Positions 1 through 9,902 of a DNA stretch of 64,000 nt are shown here, piece after piece. The stretch covers positions 1,118,169 through 1,182,168 of the forward strand of contig NZ_LIYH01000001.1 in NCBI RefSeq assembly GCF_001905885.1. Reading direction: 5' to 3'. Position numbers and translations under genes: made by a program. This DNA is from Streptomyces sp. CB03234. Lineage in GTDB: Bacteria; Actinomycetota; Actinomycetes; Streptomycetales; Streptomycetaceae. The stretch's first letter is position 1; each line of letters starts with the position of its first letter. The notes beneath the pieces were generated by a model. It worked only from the letters and a program-made list of their open reading frames with translations. It did no database searches and had not been told where the DNA came from.

Positions 1-145
1 GCGCGGGCCGCCTGCCGGGCACGGGCAGCCGCCCGCCGGCCCAGGGGCAACCCCGTTGCGGTCCGTCCCGAGGCCGGGCACCCGCGCTGACACCCCGGCG
101 CCCGGAGCGTACCCGGCGGCCGCAGGCCCACCACGCCCCTCCCGG

Positions 146-223
146 GCCCGGCAGGCCGGTCGGCACTGGCTGACCCCCGCGCCCGGCAGGCCGGTCGGCA
201 CTGGCTGACGCCCGCGCCCGGCA
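146..223. repeat. 35-bp tandem repeat in left-edge non-coding region
   Basis: Two adjacent 35-base copies (146-180 and 181-215) differ at one position, and a third partial copy runs to about 223. The stretch 1-339 around them is extremely G+C rich and shows no convincing gene. It lies beyond the 3' end of the MscS-type gene, and its left neighbour is outside the window. I see no other structure there. Confidence 0.7.
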
Positions 224-339
224 CCCGGCGCCCGGACCCGCCCGCGGGCAGAACCCGCCCCCGGGCGGAGCCCGACCCCGCCTCCGCTTCCGCCCCGCCC
301 GTCAGGGTGCCGCTGTGTGCCGCTCCGGGCGGCGTTTCG

Positions 340-1554
340 TCAGCCGCGGCCTGTGCGGGGGGCGTCCTTGGCCGGGGGCTCGCCGTCGAGGGCGTAGGCG
401 TCCTTGGCCGGGGCGTCGCCGTCAGGGACGTAGCGGTCCGCGTTGTTGCTGAGGACCTCCGACGCGCGCGGCGGGCGGGTGGCCGCCTTGCCGCGCTCCG
501 GCCACTGGCCGTCCGGGGGCAGGGACGCCGGGGACGTGGCGATGCGCGGCAGCGCGTACGGGTGCTTCTCGCACAGCCAGGCGACCATCTGCTCCCGTAC
601 GACGCACCGCACTGTCCAGACGTCGTCCGCGTCCTTCGCGGTGACGACCGCGCGCACCTGGATGGTGCTCGGCGTGGTGTCCGTGACGGCCAGTGACCAG
701 TCGCGGCCGTCCCAGGCCGGGCACTTCGCGAGGATCTCCTTGAGCTTCTCGCGCATCAGGCTCACCGGCGCCGAGTGGTCCAGGTGGAAGAAGACCGTGC
801 CGGTCATCTGGGCGCCGCCGCGCGACCAGTTCTCGAACGGCTTGCTGGTGAAGTACGACACCGGCATCGTGATCCGGCGCTCGTCCCACGTCCGTACGGC
901 CAGGAACGTCAGCGTGACCTCCTCCACCACGCCCCACTCGCCGTCCACCACGACCGTGTCGCCGATCCGCACCATGTCGCCGAAGGCGATCTGGAACCCG
1001 GCGAAGAGGTTCCCGAGCGTGGACTGGGCGGCGACACCGGCGACGATGCCGATGATGCCCGCCGACGCCAGCATCGACGTACCGATCGTCCGGAAGTCCG
1101 GGAACGTCAGCAGCATCGCGGCGACCGCCACCACGACGACCACCGCCGTGACGATCCGCATGATCAGCGTCACCTGGGTACGGACCCGGCGCACCCGCGC
1201 CGCGTCGCGGGTGGACGAGGCGTAGCGGGCGTAACTGGACTCCACTATGGCCGCGGCGATCCGCACCACCAGCCAGGCGCTCGCCCCGATCAGTACCAGC
1301 GACAGCACCTGGCCTATCCCGGCCTCGTGCTCCACGATGAGCCGCCAGCGCGTCTGGGCGTACGAGCCGCGCAGCAGCGCGGTGAGCAGGACGACCTGGA
1401 GGGGCAGCCGGCAGCGGCGCAGCAGCCCCCACAGCGGGGTCTCGTGGTGCCGGGCATCGGCTCGGCGCAGCGTGACGTCGACGAGGTAGCCGACCATCAG
1501 CGTGAGCACCACCGAGCCACCGACGACGGTCAACGGGCGCAGTGCGTTCTCCAT
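340..1554 (-). CDS. Mechanosensitive ion channel, MscS family
   Basis: This 404-residue membrane protein should be a small-conductance mechanosensitive channel that opens when membrane tension rises. Three or four hydrophobic segments fill the first 190 residues. The pore-lining helix is recognisable as the Gly/Ala-rich run ending IAFGDMVRIGD, followed by the cytoplasmic beta domain (VVDGEWGVVEEV, then RRITMPVSYF). The C-terminal 50 residues are charged and probably disordered. The frame stays open upstream to 2064, but ATG at 1554 gives the natural N-terminus and avoids running over the divergent gene starting at 1585. The two genes share a 30-bp divergent promoter region. MscS family membership is seen in the sequence; gating behaviour is inferred. 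Confidence 0.9.
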   Translation of the reverse strand: MENALRPLTVVGGSVVLTLMVGYLVDVTLRRADARHHETPLWGLLRRCRLPLQVVLLTALLRGSYAQTRWRLIVEHEAGIGQVLSLVLIGASAWLVVRIAAAIVESSYARYASSTRDAARVRRVRTQVTLIMRIVTAVVVVVAVAAMLLTFPDFRTIGTSMLASAGIIGIVAGVAAQSTLGNLFAGFQIAFGDMVRIGDTVVVDGEWGVVEEVTLTFLAVRTWDERRITMPVSYFTSKPFENWSRGGAQMTGTVFFHLDHSAPVSLMREKLKEILAKCPAWDGRDWSLAVTDTTPSTIQVRAVVTAKDADDVWTVRCVVREQMVAWLCEKHPYALPRIATSPASLPPDGQWPERGKAATRPPRASEVLSNNADRYVPDGDAPAKDAYALDGEPPAKDAPRTGRG

Positions 1555-1584
1555 GGCTCCGCATCCAACTGGCAGGATGGCCGG

Positions 1585-2199
1585 ATGGACATCATGCTCT
1601 TCCACTCGGCCTACGGTCCGCGCCCGGCCGTGTACGCCGCAGCCGACCGGCTGCGTGCCGCCGGGCACCACGTGCACGTGCCCGACCTGTACGACGGTCA
1701 AACGGCCGGCACCATCGAGGAGGGCATGGCGATCAAGGACCGGATCGGCAAGGAGGAGCTGCTCAAGCGGGCCGTCATGGCCGCCGCCCCGTACTCGGAG
1801 CGAGGGCTCGTGTACGCGGGGTTCTCGATGGGCGCGTCCATCGCGCAGACCATGGCGCTCGGTGACGAGAAGGCGCGGGGGCTGCTGCTGTTGCACGGTA
1901 CGTCGGACATCGCGCCGAACGCGTCGGTGGACGAGCTTCCCGTACAGCTGCATGTCGCCGACCCCGATCCGTTCGAGCCGCACGACTGGCTGAACGCCTG
2001 GTACCTGCAGATGCGGCGGGCGGGCGCGGACACCGAGATCCACCGCTACCAGGGGGCCGGGCACCTGTACACCGACCCGGAGCTGCCCGACTACGACGAG
2101 GAGGCGGCGGAGCGGACCTGGGCGATCGCACTGTCCTTCCTGGAGGAGCTGGAGGAGCTGGAGGACCGGGCGGACCGGGCGGACCGGGCGGAGTCGTAG
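1585..2199 (+). CDS. Dienelactone hydrolase family protein
   Basis: A 204-residue alpha/beta-hydrolase of the dienelactone-hydrolase type. The nucleophile elbow reads GFSMGAS, so the nucleophile is Ser rather than the Cys of classical dienelactone hydrolase. The His of the triad is in GAGHLY, and the acid is probably in the HVADPDPFEP loop. The last 20 residues are a Glu/Asp-rich tail. ATG at 1585 was chosen because the conserved first strand (IMLFHSAYG) follows at once; the frame is open far upstream but overlaps the MscS gene. The substrate cannot be read from sequence. Its stop lies 5 bp from the convergent kinase stop. Confidence 0.85.
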   Translation: MDIMLFHSAYGPRPAVYAAADRLRAAGHHVHVPDLYDGQTAGTIEEGMAIKDRIGKEELLKRAVMAAAPYSERGLVYAGFSMGASIAQTMALGDEKARGLLLLHGTSDIAPNASVDELPVQLHVADPDPFEPHDWLNAWYLQMRRAGADTEIHRYQGAGHLYTDPELPDYDEEAAERTWAIALSFLEELEELEDRADRADRAES

Positions 2200-2203
2200 C
2201 GGC

Positions 2204-3691
2204 TCACGCGCGCGTGCAGCGGCCGCTGACGGCGCCGGGTCCGGGGGCGCACTGGTAGCCGAAGTCCGACGGGCGGTGGCTCAGGTAGCGGCCGAGGCAG
2301 TCGTTCCTGGAGGTGAGCCCCGCGGACCGGCACCATTGGGCGGCTTCCGTGCCGCTGTCGAAGCCCGGCACGTAGAACACCCAGTAGCCGGGGCGCAGAG
2401 AGGCGTACGCGTCGCTGTCCAGGTAGTCGGCTTCTTCCAGCCCCTTGTCGCGGAGGGACGAGGCCATGCGCGCCCGGGCGCCGGTCCCCGAGGACTTGGA
2501 CACGGAGGCGAGCTGGGCGATCCAGCTGTCGGCCAGCGGGTCGGAGGGTGTGGGCGGAGGCGGAGGCGGAGGCGGTGGGGCAGGCGCCGGGCTGCTCGTG
2601 GTGGGGGTGGCGGTCGGCGGGGCGCTGGGGGTGGGTGTGGGGGTGGCGGTCGGCGGCGGGGTCGAGCCGTTCCGGCCCTCGGCGCTCGTGTCCGGCCCGT
2701 CGCGCAGTACCAGTACCAGGGCGGTCGCGGCGACCAGCGCCACGGCCACCGCGACGGCCGCGACCACGACGGGGGTACGGCTGCGGGCCGGGCGGTCGGG
2801 GGGCGGGAGCGTGAGCGGGGGCGTCGGCGCCGGGCGCGCAGCCGACGTGACCGTCGGGTGCGCCGACCAGTGCGGCGGGGGCGTCGTCCCCGTCTCCGCC
2901 AGCGCGAGCATGGCGTCCAGGCGGGCGGCGTCGGGACGGGCCGCCGGGTCGCGGACCAGCAGGGCGTTCAGGACGGGCGCGAGGGGCCCGGAGCGTACGG
3001 GCGGGGGGACGGGGTCGTCGAGGACGGCCGCCAGCGTGGTCAGCGTCGTCGCGCGGCGCAGCGGACTGACGCCCTCCACGCACACGTACAGGACGAGCCC
3101 CAGCGACCACAGGTCGGAGGCCGGGTCGTTGTCGAGGCCCCGGATCCGCTCGGGCGCCATGTACTCGGGCGAGCCGACCAGCTCGCCGGTCGCCGTCAGC
3201 GAGGTGGAGCCCTGGAGCGCGGCGATCCCGAAGTCGGTGAGGACCGCGCTCCCGTCCGCCCGCAGCAGGACGTTCGCGGGCTTGACGTCGCGGTGCTGGA
3301 TCCCGGCCGCGTGGGCGGCGCGCAGCGCGGCCAGCACCTGGCGGCCGAGGCGCGCCGCCTCGACCGGTGGCAGGGGGCCCTGGGCGGCGATCCGGTCCTG
3401 GAGGGAGGTTCCGGGCAGCAGCTCCATCACGATCCATGGGTGCGGCCGTACGTCCACGATGTGATGGACGGTCACCACATGCGGGTGGCTCAGCCGGGCC
3501 AGCGCCCGTGCCTCGCGCAGCACCCGCTCCCTCATGGGGCCGGCCGCGCCGGCGTCGTACCGCACCTCCTTGAGGGCCACTTCGCGGTGGAGCACGGTGT
3601 CGCGTGCCCGCCACACCGTGCCCATGCCCCCGCTGCCGAGCCGTTGCAGCAGCTCGAACCGACCGTCGATCACGTCCCCCGGCGCACTCAT
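2204..3691 (-). CDS. Membrane-anchored Ser/Thr protein kinase (PASTA-less STPK)
   Basis: A 495-residue Hanks-type kinase. The catalytic domain occupies about residues 11-265 with the glycine-rich loop GSGGMGTVW, Lys41 in VALKEV, the catalytic loop HRDVKPAN, and DFG with an APE-like MAPE motif. A Pro/Thr linker follows, then one membrane segment near residue 315 (VVVAAVAVAVALVAATALVL), a second Pro/Ser/Thr-rich stretch with a polyproline run, and an extracytoplasmic domain of about 100 residues with four Cys (QWCRSAGL, NDCLGRYL, YQCAPG, GRCTRA). Outside domains of this kind probably sense an extracellular cue. The gene is monocistronic and convergent with the hydrolase gene. Confidence 0.92.
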   Translation of the reverse strand: MSAPGDVIDGRFELLQRLGSGGMGTVWRARDTVLHREVALKEVRYDAGAAGPMRERVLREARALARLSHPHVVTVHHIVDVRPHPWIVMELLPGTSLQDRIAAQGPLPPVEAARLGRQVLAALRAAHAAGIQHRDVKPANVLLRADGSAVLTDFGIAALQGSTSLTATGELVGSPEYMAPERIRGLDNDPASDLWSLGLVLYVCVEGVSPLRRATTLTTLAAVLDDPVPPPVRSGPLAPVLNALLVRDPAARPDAARLDAMLALAETGTTPPPHWSAHPTVTSAARPAPTPPLTLPPPDRPARSRTPVVVAAVAVAVALVAATALVLVLRDGPDTSAEGRNGSTPPPTATPTPTPSAPPTATPTTSSPAPAPPPPPPPPPTPSDPLADSWIAQLASVSKSSGTGARARMASSLRDKGLEEADYLDSDAYASLRPGYWVFYVPGFDSGTEAAQWCRSAGLTSRNDCLGRYLSHRPSDFGYQCAPGPGAVSGRCTRA

Positions 3692-3711
3692 GGCGCCAGG
3701 TTAGAGGGAAG

Positions 3712-4737
3712 TCAGCCGGCCCGGTACGCCGTCCAGTGGTCCTTCATGCGCTGCACCTGGCCCCCGGTGAACTGGTACATGCACGCGTCGTACGTGTAGT
3801 CCATGAAGTTGTGAATCGGGTCAACACCCGTCTTGTTGACGCAGGTGTCGCGCCCGGTCGGGCACTGGTAGGCCGGGCTCTTCTCGGCGGGCGTGTCGGT
3901 GACGTAGTCGCCGTTGCCGTTACAGCCGCCCTGGAAGGTGTGGTACAGCCCCATCCAGTGGCCGACCTCATGGGTGCCGGTGTCGCCCTCGGCGTAGTTG
4001 GTGGCCGAGCCGCCCGGGAGGGAGGCGTCGAGCACGACGACACCGTCCATGGTCGGGTTGGACTTGTACGAGGACGGGAAGGTGGCCCAGCCGAGCAGCC
4101 CGCCGCTGAGGTTGGCGGTGTAGAAGTTGAGCGCGTTGGCGCCGCCCTTGCGGAGCGCCGACTTCATGGCCTTCTCCTCGGGGGAGCCGGAGCTGAGGTT
4201 GTACCAGGCCGGGTTGTCCGTGTAGTCCGTGCCGGCCAGCGAGAACTGGAAGCCGGAGTCGGCGTTGCCGGTGCCCTGGCCGCCGAAGGCGGAGTTGAGG
4301 ACGGCCATCTGGCGGCCGATGTCGGTGGCGGAGAGCTTGCCGGTCTCGCCGTCGTGGATGACGTGGAAGTAGACGGGGATGGTGGTGGCGGCGGCGACGT
4401 TCAGGCGGCTGCCGTCGGCCCGTGCCGCCTCCAGTCTCCTCTTCAGGTCCGCTTCCATGGCCTTGGCCTTGGCGTCGGTGATCTCGTTGGGCTCGTGCGC
4501 GTGACCGGCGCCCTCGGGGTGGATCTCGCGTGCGGTGGCGGCGGCGCCCGAACCGTCGGCGCACTCCTCGGCGGCGGTGGGAGCGGCGGCGGTGGGAGCG
4601 GCGGCGGTGACCGGCGACGTGGCGGCGGCGACACTCGTCGGGGCGGAGAGCGGGAAGAGGGCCAGGGATCCGGCCATGACCGCCGTACCGAGAGCACGGC
4701 GGTGCATACGCGGAGATATTCGGGCAAGAGCACGCAT
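3712..4737 (-). CDS. Secreted zinc metalloprotease, M43 (pappalysin-like) type
   Basis: A 341-residue secreted protease. The N-terminus has Arg residues and a hydrophobic run to an Ala-rich cleavage area near residue 38 (Sec-type signal peptide), then an Ala/Pro/Thr pro-region. The metzincin zinc site [11 protein letters not shown] lies at residues 256-266 (His256, His260 and His266 as ligands, Glu257 as base), with the Met-turn in [15 protein letters not shown]. Cys pairs around the active site suggest disulfides, as in M43 enzymes. The gene is preceded by about 290 bp holding the phoD terminator and probably its own promoter. The natural substrate is unknown. Confidence 0.92.
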   Translation of the reverse strand: MRALARISPRMHRRALGTAVMAGSLALFPLSAPTSVAAATSPVTAAAPTAAAPTAAEECADGSGAAATAREIHPEGAGHAHEPNEITDAKAKAMEADLKRRLEAARADGSRLNVAAATTIPVYFHVIHDGETGKLSATDIGRQMAVLNSAFGGQGTGNADSGFQFSLAGTDYTDNPAWYNLSSGSPEEKAMKSALRKGGANALNFYTANLSGGLLGWATFPSSYKSNPTMDGVVVLDASLPGGSATNYAEGDTGTHEVGHWMGLYHTFQGGCNGNGDYVTDTPAEKSPAYQCPTGRDTCVNKTGVDPIHNFMDYTYDACMYQFTGGQVQRMKDHWTAYRAG

Positions 4738-4922
4738 GGTGACTCCTCGCGGGGGGTTGTGGGGAGGGCCTTCCTCGCCACCGCGGGGAGATTACGTGGC
4801 CATGTCAGATCTTGATGAGCATTGAACAAGCCCAATCAATCGTTGAGTAATTGAAGACATCGGGGAGAAATCCTTCGGTCAGTCCCAGACTTCGAGATCT
4901 CCACGTAACGAACCCGGTACCA

Positions 4923-4972
4923 GTGGCGGGCGGTGTGTCCCCATTCGATCCGCGGAACACGCCGCCCGCCAC
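4923..4972 (-). terminator. Stem-loop downstream of phoD
   Basis: A 16-bp stem (4923-4938 with 4957-4972, one G-U pair) encloses an 18-base loop. It lies 60 bp past the phoD stop on the minus strand. It is the main feature of the gene-free stretch 4738-5032, whose left part is A+T-richer than its surroundings and probably holds the protease promoter. Confidence 0.7.
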
Positions 4973-5032
4973 GGCTCTGTGATCTCCTGTTAACAAGCAG
5001 AGGATTGGCTGGAAAACGCCGCTGACGGTCCG

Positions 5033-6688
5033 TCAGTGAACCGGGGTGTACACCCGCTCGACCTTTTGCGTTCCACTGCGCGTCCGGTAGGAGCGGATCC
5101 AGGCCGAGGACGCGTCCGGCTTCCTCTTGTCGGAGACGGTGTAGTAGTCCATCTGCGAGCGCTCCGTGGTCACATCCAGGACGCCGTACCCGTGGTTGTC
5201 CATGTCCACCCACTTCACATGGCGGTTGGCACCCCTGATCGCCGCCGCCGCGACCAGCGAGACCGTGCCGGGCGCGACATGGAGGATGTCGTCCAGGTTG
5301 TCGGAGGTCACCGACGTCACCACGAACTCGGTCGCCGCCGACCGTGACGTCGGGTAGGTGGCCGCCGTCACCGGGACGTCGTTGGCCCAGGCCATATGGA
5401 TGTCACCGGTCAGGAACACGGTGTTGGTGATGGACCGGTCCGTCAGGTGGGCGAGCAGTTCCTTGCGGTCGTCCGTGTAGCCGTCCCACTGGTCCACGTT
5501 GATCGCCAGGCCGCCCTTGGGCAGGCCCAGCAGCTCCGCGACCGGACCCAGCAGATGGGCCGGCAGGGAGCCGAAGGCGACCGGCGAGATCATCACCGAG
5601 GTGCCGACCAGCTTCCAGGCTGCGTCGGAGGACGCCAGTCCCGCCTTCAGCCAGTCCAGTTGGGCGCGGCCCGTGATCGTACGGTCCGGGTCGTCGACCT
5701 CGCCGCTGCCCATGGAGGCCTGCTGCGAGCGGAACGAGCGGAGGTCCAGCAGGTGCAGGTCGGCCAGCCTGCCGAAGCGCAGCCGTCGGTAGACGGTGCC
5801 CTCGGTGGAGGCGCGGACCGGCATCCACTCGAAGTACGCCTGCCTGGCGGCCGCCGCGCGGGCCGCCCAGTCGCCCTCCGTGCCCGGCGTGTGGTTCTGC
5901 GCGCCGCCCGACCAGGCGTCGTTGGCGATCTCGTGGTCGTCCCAGATGGCGATCACCGGGTGCGCGGCGTGCAGGGCCTGGAGGGCGCCGTCCGTCTTGT
6001 AGGTGGCGTGCCGCAGCCGGTAGTCGGCGAGGGTGACGATCTCGTGCTTCGGCTCGTGCTGCCGGACCACGTAGTCGGGTCGGGGGTAGCCGCCCGTCTC
6101 GTACTCGTAGATGTAGTCGCCGAGGTGGAGGACCGCGTCCAGGTCCGTCCGGGCGGCGAGATGACGGTACGCGGAGAAGTGGCCGGCCTCCCAGTTGGCG
6201 CAGGAGACCACGCCGAAGCGCACCCCGGCCGTCGTGGCGCCGGCGGCCGGGGTGGTGCGGGTCCGGCCCACCGGGGAGACGGCCGCCGAGGCGTCCGTAC
6301 CGGCGGTGAAGCGGAAGTAATAGACGGTCTCCTGGCGCAGTCCCCTTACATCGACCTTGACGGTGTGGTCGGACGCGGCCGTCGCCGTGACGGTGCCGCG
6401 CGCCACGGTCCGGGTGAAGGCTCTGTCCTCCGAGACCTCCCATCTCACCTCGGTGTCCGGGCCGTTGCCGGAGCCGGGGAGGGCGTCGGGGGACGGGGTC
6501 ACCCGCGTCCACAGCAGGACGCCGTCGGGCAGCGGGTCACCGGAGGCGACCCCGTGGAGGAAGGCAGGGGCCCGGACGTCCGCCGTGGCGGGCGGGGCGG
6601 AGGCCAGGACGGGAGCGGCGACAGCGGTGGCGGCAGCGGCTTTGACGACCGTGCGGCGGCTGGGAGCGGAAGGGAATCGACTGGTCAC
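5033..6688 (-). CDS. phoD: Alkaline phosphatase D, Tat-exported
   Basis: A 551-residue PhoD-family phosphodiesterase/alkaline phosphatase. The N-terminus carries a twin-arginine signal (SRRTVVK followed by an Ala-rich hydrophobic stretch), so it is exported folded. An Ig-like N-terminal domain (residues 40-135, beginning [10 protein letters not shown]) precedes the catalytic domain. That domain has metal-site motifs [39 protein letters not shown] and [13 protein letters not shown]. Length and motif order match the family. It should scavenge phosphate from diesters or teichoic acids outside the cell. Phosphate control by PhoP is known for Streptomyces phoD, but I did not identify a clear PHO box in the 103 bp upstream. 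Confidence 0.93.
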   Translation of the reverse strand: MTSRFPSAPSRRTVVKAAAATAVAAPVLASAPPATADVRAPAFLHGVASGDPLPDGVLLWTRVTPSPDALPGSGNGPDTEVRWEVSEDRAFTRTVARGTVTATAASDHTVKVDVRGLRQETVYYFRFTAGTDASAAVSPVGRTRTTPAAGATTAGVRFGVVSCANWEAGHFSAYRHLAARTDLDAVLHLGDYIYEYETGGYPRPDYVVRQHEPKHEIVTLADYRLRHATYKTDGALQALHAAHPVIAIWDDHEIANDAWSGGAQNHTPGTEGDWAARAAAARQAYFEWMPVRASTEGTVYRRLRFGRLADLHLLDLRSFRSQQASMGSGEVDDPDRTITGRAQLDWLKAGLASSDAAWKLVGTSVMISPVAFGSLPAHLLGPVAELLGLPKGGLAINVDQWDGYTDDRKELLAHLTDRSITNTVFLTGDIHMAWANDVPVTAATYPTSRSAATEFVVTSVTSDNLDDILHVAPGTVSLVAAAAIRGANRHVKWVDMDNHGYGVLDVTTERSQMDYYTVSDKRKPDASSAWIRSYRTRSGTQKVERVYTPVH

Positions 6689-6791
6689 GGCCGATCAGAT
6701 TACTGATCGGTAGAACAGACGGGCAGGTGAACTCCACAGAGTTCACCCTCCCGTTGGCCGAAAGCCGCTGCACGCGCCTCCGCCGTCCCTG

Positions 6792-7604
6792 TTATCCCTT
6801 GAGCGCCTTGTCGATCGCGACGGTGAACTCGGGCACCGTCATGGGGGCGTTGCCCCGCGCGTCGGTGACGGTCTTGCCGTCCATCTTCACCGTCGGCGTG
6901 CCCTTCACCCCGCTGTTGTCGAACGACTCGGACATCTTCATCGCCCACGCGTCGAAGGTGCCCTCCTCCACGTTCTTCTTGAACTCGGCGTTGCTCTTCA
7001 GGGCCGGGACGGTGCCGGCGATCTCCAGGAGGTAGGAGTCGTCGGCGAACTTGTCCTTGCTCTCCTCGGGGTGGTACTTCGCCGAGTAGAGGGCCGCCTT
7101 GTAGTCGAGGAACGCCTCGGGGCTCACGTCGAGGGCGGCGCCCAGCGCGGAGAGGGCGTTCTTGGAGCCCTCGCCCTGGTCGGAGTTGTCGATGAACGTG
7201 GCGCCGACGTACTTGAGCTTGTACTTCCCGGCAGCGACGTCCTTCTCGATCGTCTCGCCCACCTGCTGCTCGAACGTCGCGCAGATCGGGCAGCGCGAGT
7301 CCTCGTACAGCTCCAGGGTCTTCTTCGCGGCCGGCTTGCCGATGACGAGGGTGGTGCCGTTGTCGCCCGAGGTGTTCTTCGGCGCGGTGACGCTCGTCCG
7401 GTCCTTCGCCGCCTCCCAGTGGGACGGCTTGTTCGCCTGCATCACGCCGTAGCCGACGCCGCCGGCCACCGCCAGGACGGCGAGGGCCGAGACGCCGACG
7501 GTGACCTGCCGGCGGATCTTCTCCTTCTTGGCCTGACGCTCCCGCTCCTGGCGGAGCCGTTCGCGGGCGGCTGCCTTGTTGGCCTGGCTGTTGCGTGCAC
7601 TCAT
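6792..7604 (-). CDS. Membrane-anchored DsbA-like thioredoxin-fold protein
   Basis: This 270-residue protein has a charged cytoplasmic N-terminus, one membrane segment (residues 34-55) and an outside thioredoxin-fold domain of the DsbA/BdbD kind. The redox motif is Cys105-Pro-Ile-Cys108 (SRCPIC), and the cis-Pro loop is VKGTPTVKMDG. The ATG at 7604 has GGAGA upstream; a longer frame to 7688 is disfavoured. It lies just downstream of an integral membrane protein gene on the same strand and may share its transcript. It resembles the protein at 37403-38263 in architecture. It is probably an extracytoplasmic thiol-disulfide oxidoreductase; direction of electron flow and partner are unknown. Confidence 0.85.
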   Translation of the reverse strand: MSARNSQANKAAARERLRQERERQAKKEKIRRQVTVGVSALAVLAVAGGVGYGVMQANKPSHWEAAKDRTSVTAPKNTSGDNGTTLVIGKPAAKKTLELYEDSRCPICATFEQQVGETIEKDVAAGKYKLKYVGATFIDNSDQGEGSKNALSALGAALDVSPEAFLDYKAALYSAKYHPEESKDKFADDSYLLEIAGTVPALKSNAEFKKNVEEGTFDAWAMKMSESFDNSGVKGTPTVKMDGKTVTDARGNAPMTVPEFTVAIDKALKG

Positions 7605-7653
7605 GGTGGTGTTCTCCGTGGGAAATCCGTGCGTAAAGGGGGGACTGCTGTGC

Positions 7654-8340
7654 TCAGGCGGCGAGGGCCGTCCGGCACGGCGGTCCACGCCGCCCCACGG
7701 AGTGCACGAGGAGACGGGTACGGGACGGGCGCGGCCTGCTCGCGGGCCGGGGGCCCCGCCGCACGGCCGGGCGCGGTGCGGCCACCGCGGCGACCGCGAT
7801 CAGCAGGGGCCGGAACGCGAAGGCGGCCACCGATCGCACCAGCCCGGCCAGCGCGCTCTCGCCCCGCCGCAGCCAGGCCGCGGCCAGCAGCCCGACGGAG
7901 ACGTGCGCGGCCAGCAGCAGCCACGGCAGCGCCGGGTCGGGGGAGCGGAGCAGGGCGGCGACCCCGCCGTCCGGGGCGGCGACACCGGGCAGCGGGGTGC
8001 CTACACCGCCGCCGCACAGCACATCGACGCCGACCGACCGCAGGGACCCCGCCACAGGGCCGCCGGCCGGGCCGTAACAGACGTGCTGACCGGCGGTGAA
8101 GACGGTGTCGGCGGCCAGCTCCAGCGGCACCAGCAGCCCCGCGATGCGCCAGTACCCGCGCTCGGCGCCCGCCAGCGCGTACGCGACGCCGAAGACCCCG
8201 GCCGCGACGGCGGCGACGGTCGTCAGCGGCAGCGGGACCGCCGACAGCAGCACATGGGAGGCCACGGACAGCGTCACGACGAGTGCCGTGAAGAACGCCG
8301 CCCGCAGCCACCTGAGCCGGGTCCCGGATATCTCGTCCAT
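7654..8340 (-). CDS. Integral membrane protein of unknown function
   Basis: A 228-residue protein with about six hydrophobic segments and an Arg/Pro-rich cytoplasmic-looking tail of about 35 residues. Two Cys lie in an outside loop (HVCYGPAGG and DVLCGGGVG), which could be redox active given the thioredoxin-fold gene 49 bp downstream on the same strand. ATG at 8340 (MDEISG) is preferred over upstream in-frame starts inside the DUF2252 region. I do not recognise a named family. A role as membrane partner of the thioredoxin-like protein is inference from adjacency only. Confidence 0.7.
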   Translation of the reverse strand: MDEISGTRLRWLRAAFFTALVVTLSVASHVLLSAVPLPLTTVAAVAAGVFGVAYALAGAERGYWRIAGLLVPLELAADTVFTAGQHVCYGPAGGPVAGSLRSVGVDVLCGGGVGTPLPGVAAPDGGVAALLRSPDPALPWLLLAAHVSVGLLAAAWLRRGESALAGLVRSVAAFAFRPLLIAVAAVAAPRPAVRRGPRPASRPRPSRTRLLVHSVGRRGPPCRTALAA

Positions 8341-8396
8341 CGTCCGTGAGTTTGCCACGCCTGCGTGTAAGCGGTCCCTAAAGGATCCGGCCGTGC

Positions 8397-9722
8397 CTAC
8401 AGACCGGGAATGCGGCCGTTGCGGAACAGGTCGACGAAGATCTGGTGGTCCGCCCGCGCCCGGGCGCCGTAGCTGTGCGCGAAGTCCACCAGCAGCTCCC
8501 CGAAGCCCTCCTCGTCCGCCGCGATCGCCGCGTCGATGGCCCGCTCCGTGGAGAACGGCACCAGGGAGTGCCCGCTCTCGTCGTCCGCCGCCGCGTGCAT
8601 CGTCGCCGTCGCCCGGCCGAGGTCCGCGACGGTCGCCGCGATCTCCTCCGGGTCGTCGATGTCCGACCAGTCCAGGTCCACGGCGTACGGCGAGACCTCC
8701 GCCACCAGCTGCCCCGCGCCGTCCAGCTCCGTCCAGCCCAGCCACGGGTCGGCGTGCGCCTGGAGGGCGCGCTGCGAGATGACCGTACGGTGCCCCTCGT
8801 GCTGGAAGTAGGCGCGCACCGCCGGGTCCGTCAGATGGCGCGAGACCGCCGGGGTCTGCGCCTGCTTCATGTAGATCACGACATCGTTCTCGAGGGCGTC
8901 GCTGTTGCCCTCCAGGAGGATGTTGTACGAGGGCAGCCCGGCCGACCCTATGCCGATGCCGCGCCGCCCCACCACGTCCTTCACACGGTACGAGTCGGGC
9001 CGGGCCAGGCTCGACTCCGGCAGCGTCTCCAGGTACCCGTCGAACGCCGCCAGCACCTTGTAGCGGGTCGCCGCGTCCAGCTCGATGGCCCCGCCGCCCG
9101 CCGCGAACCGGCGCTCGAAGTCACGGATCTCGGTCATCGACTCCAGCAGCCCGAACCGGGTCAGCGACCGGGCGTCGCGCAGCGCGTCCAGCAGCGGGCC
9201 CTCCGCCGTGTCGAGGGTGAAGGGCGGCACCTCGTCGTTCTTGGCGCCCGTCGCCAGGGCGTGGATCCGCTCCCGGTACGCGGCGGCGCAGATCCGCACC
9301 AGCTCGGTGATCTGCTGGTCGCTGAGCGCCTTGGTGTAGCCGATCAGCGCCAGGGACGCCGACAGCCGCTTCAGGTCCCAGGTGAAGGGCCCGACGTACG
9401 CCTCGTCGAAGTCGTTGACGTTGAAGATCAGCCGCCCGTTGGCGTCCATGTACGTGCCGAAGTTCTCCGCGTGGAGATCGCCGTGGATCCACACCCGCCC
9501 GGTCCGCTCGTCCAGGTACGGGCCGCCGTGCCGCTCCCGTTCGAGGTCGGCGTAGAAGAGGCAGGCCGTGCCCCGGTAGAAGGCGAAGGCCGAGCCGGCC
9601 ATCTTCCGGAACTTGACCCGGAAGGCGGCCGGGTCGGCGGCCAGGAGTTCGCCGAAGGCGGTGCCGAAGACGGAGAGGATCTGCTCACCGCGCTCCTCGG
9701 CGGTGGGCTGGGGGACCGACAT
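8397..9722 (-). CDS. DUF2252 family protein (kinase-like fold)
   Basis: A 441-residue member of DUF2252, a family widespread in actinobacteria and related to aminoglycoside phosphotransferase-like kinases. Visible signatures are VWIHGDLHAENFGTY and FNVNDFDEAYVGPF, which resemble the catalytic HGDxxxxN and metal-binding Asp loops of those kinases. Later come GRRGIGIGSAGL and YMKQAQ. ATG at 9722 has AGGAGG ten bases upstream. It is transcribed divergently from dnaE across 180 bp. Substrate and role are not known. Confidence 0.88.
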   Translation of the reverse strand: MSVPQPTAEERGEQILSVFGTAFGELLAADPAAFRVKFRKMAGSAFAFYRGTACLFYADLERERHGGPYLDERTGRVWIHGDLHAENFGTYMDANGRLIFNVNDFDEAYVGPFTWDLKRLSASLALIGYTKALSDQQITELVRICAAAYRERIHALATGAKNDEVPPFTLDTAEGPLLDALRDARSLTRFGLLESMTEIRDFERRFAAGGGAIELDAATRYKVLAAFDGYLETLPESSLARPDSYRVKDVVGRRGIGIGSAGLPSYNILLEGNSDALENDVVIYMKQAQTPAVSRHLTDPAVRAYFQHEGHRTVISQRALQAHADPWLGWTELDGAGQLVAEVSPYAVDLDWSDIDDPEEIAATVADLGRATATMHAAADDESGHSLVPFSTERAIDAAIAADEEGFGELLVDFAHSYGARARADHQIFVDLFRNGRIPGL

Positions 9723-9750
9723 CGCGGGGTGCCTCCTGGTGCGGGCGTGC

Positions 9751-9774
9751 GTGGGTTTGTACGTGGGTTCGTAC
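9751..9774. repeat. 12-bp direct repeat pair between DUF2252 gene and dnaE
   Basis: Two adjacent 12-base copies (GTGGGTTYGTAC, 9751-9762 and 9763-9774) lie in the 180-bp divergent promoter region. A short inverted repeat (ACGGAC/GTCCGT) follows at about 9783-9805. These could be regulator sites for either gene; nothing more can be claimed. Confidence 0.45.
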
Positions 9775-9902
9775 ACAACAAAACGGACAGGTGTTCCGTC
9801 CGTCTCAACGCGCGACCGTACTCCCAGGTGCCCGGTCGTTGTCAGTGGGGCGACGTAGACTTCCGAGCTGTCCCCCATCCCCGACCGCCGGAGGCAGCAG
9901 CC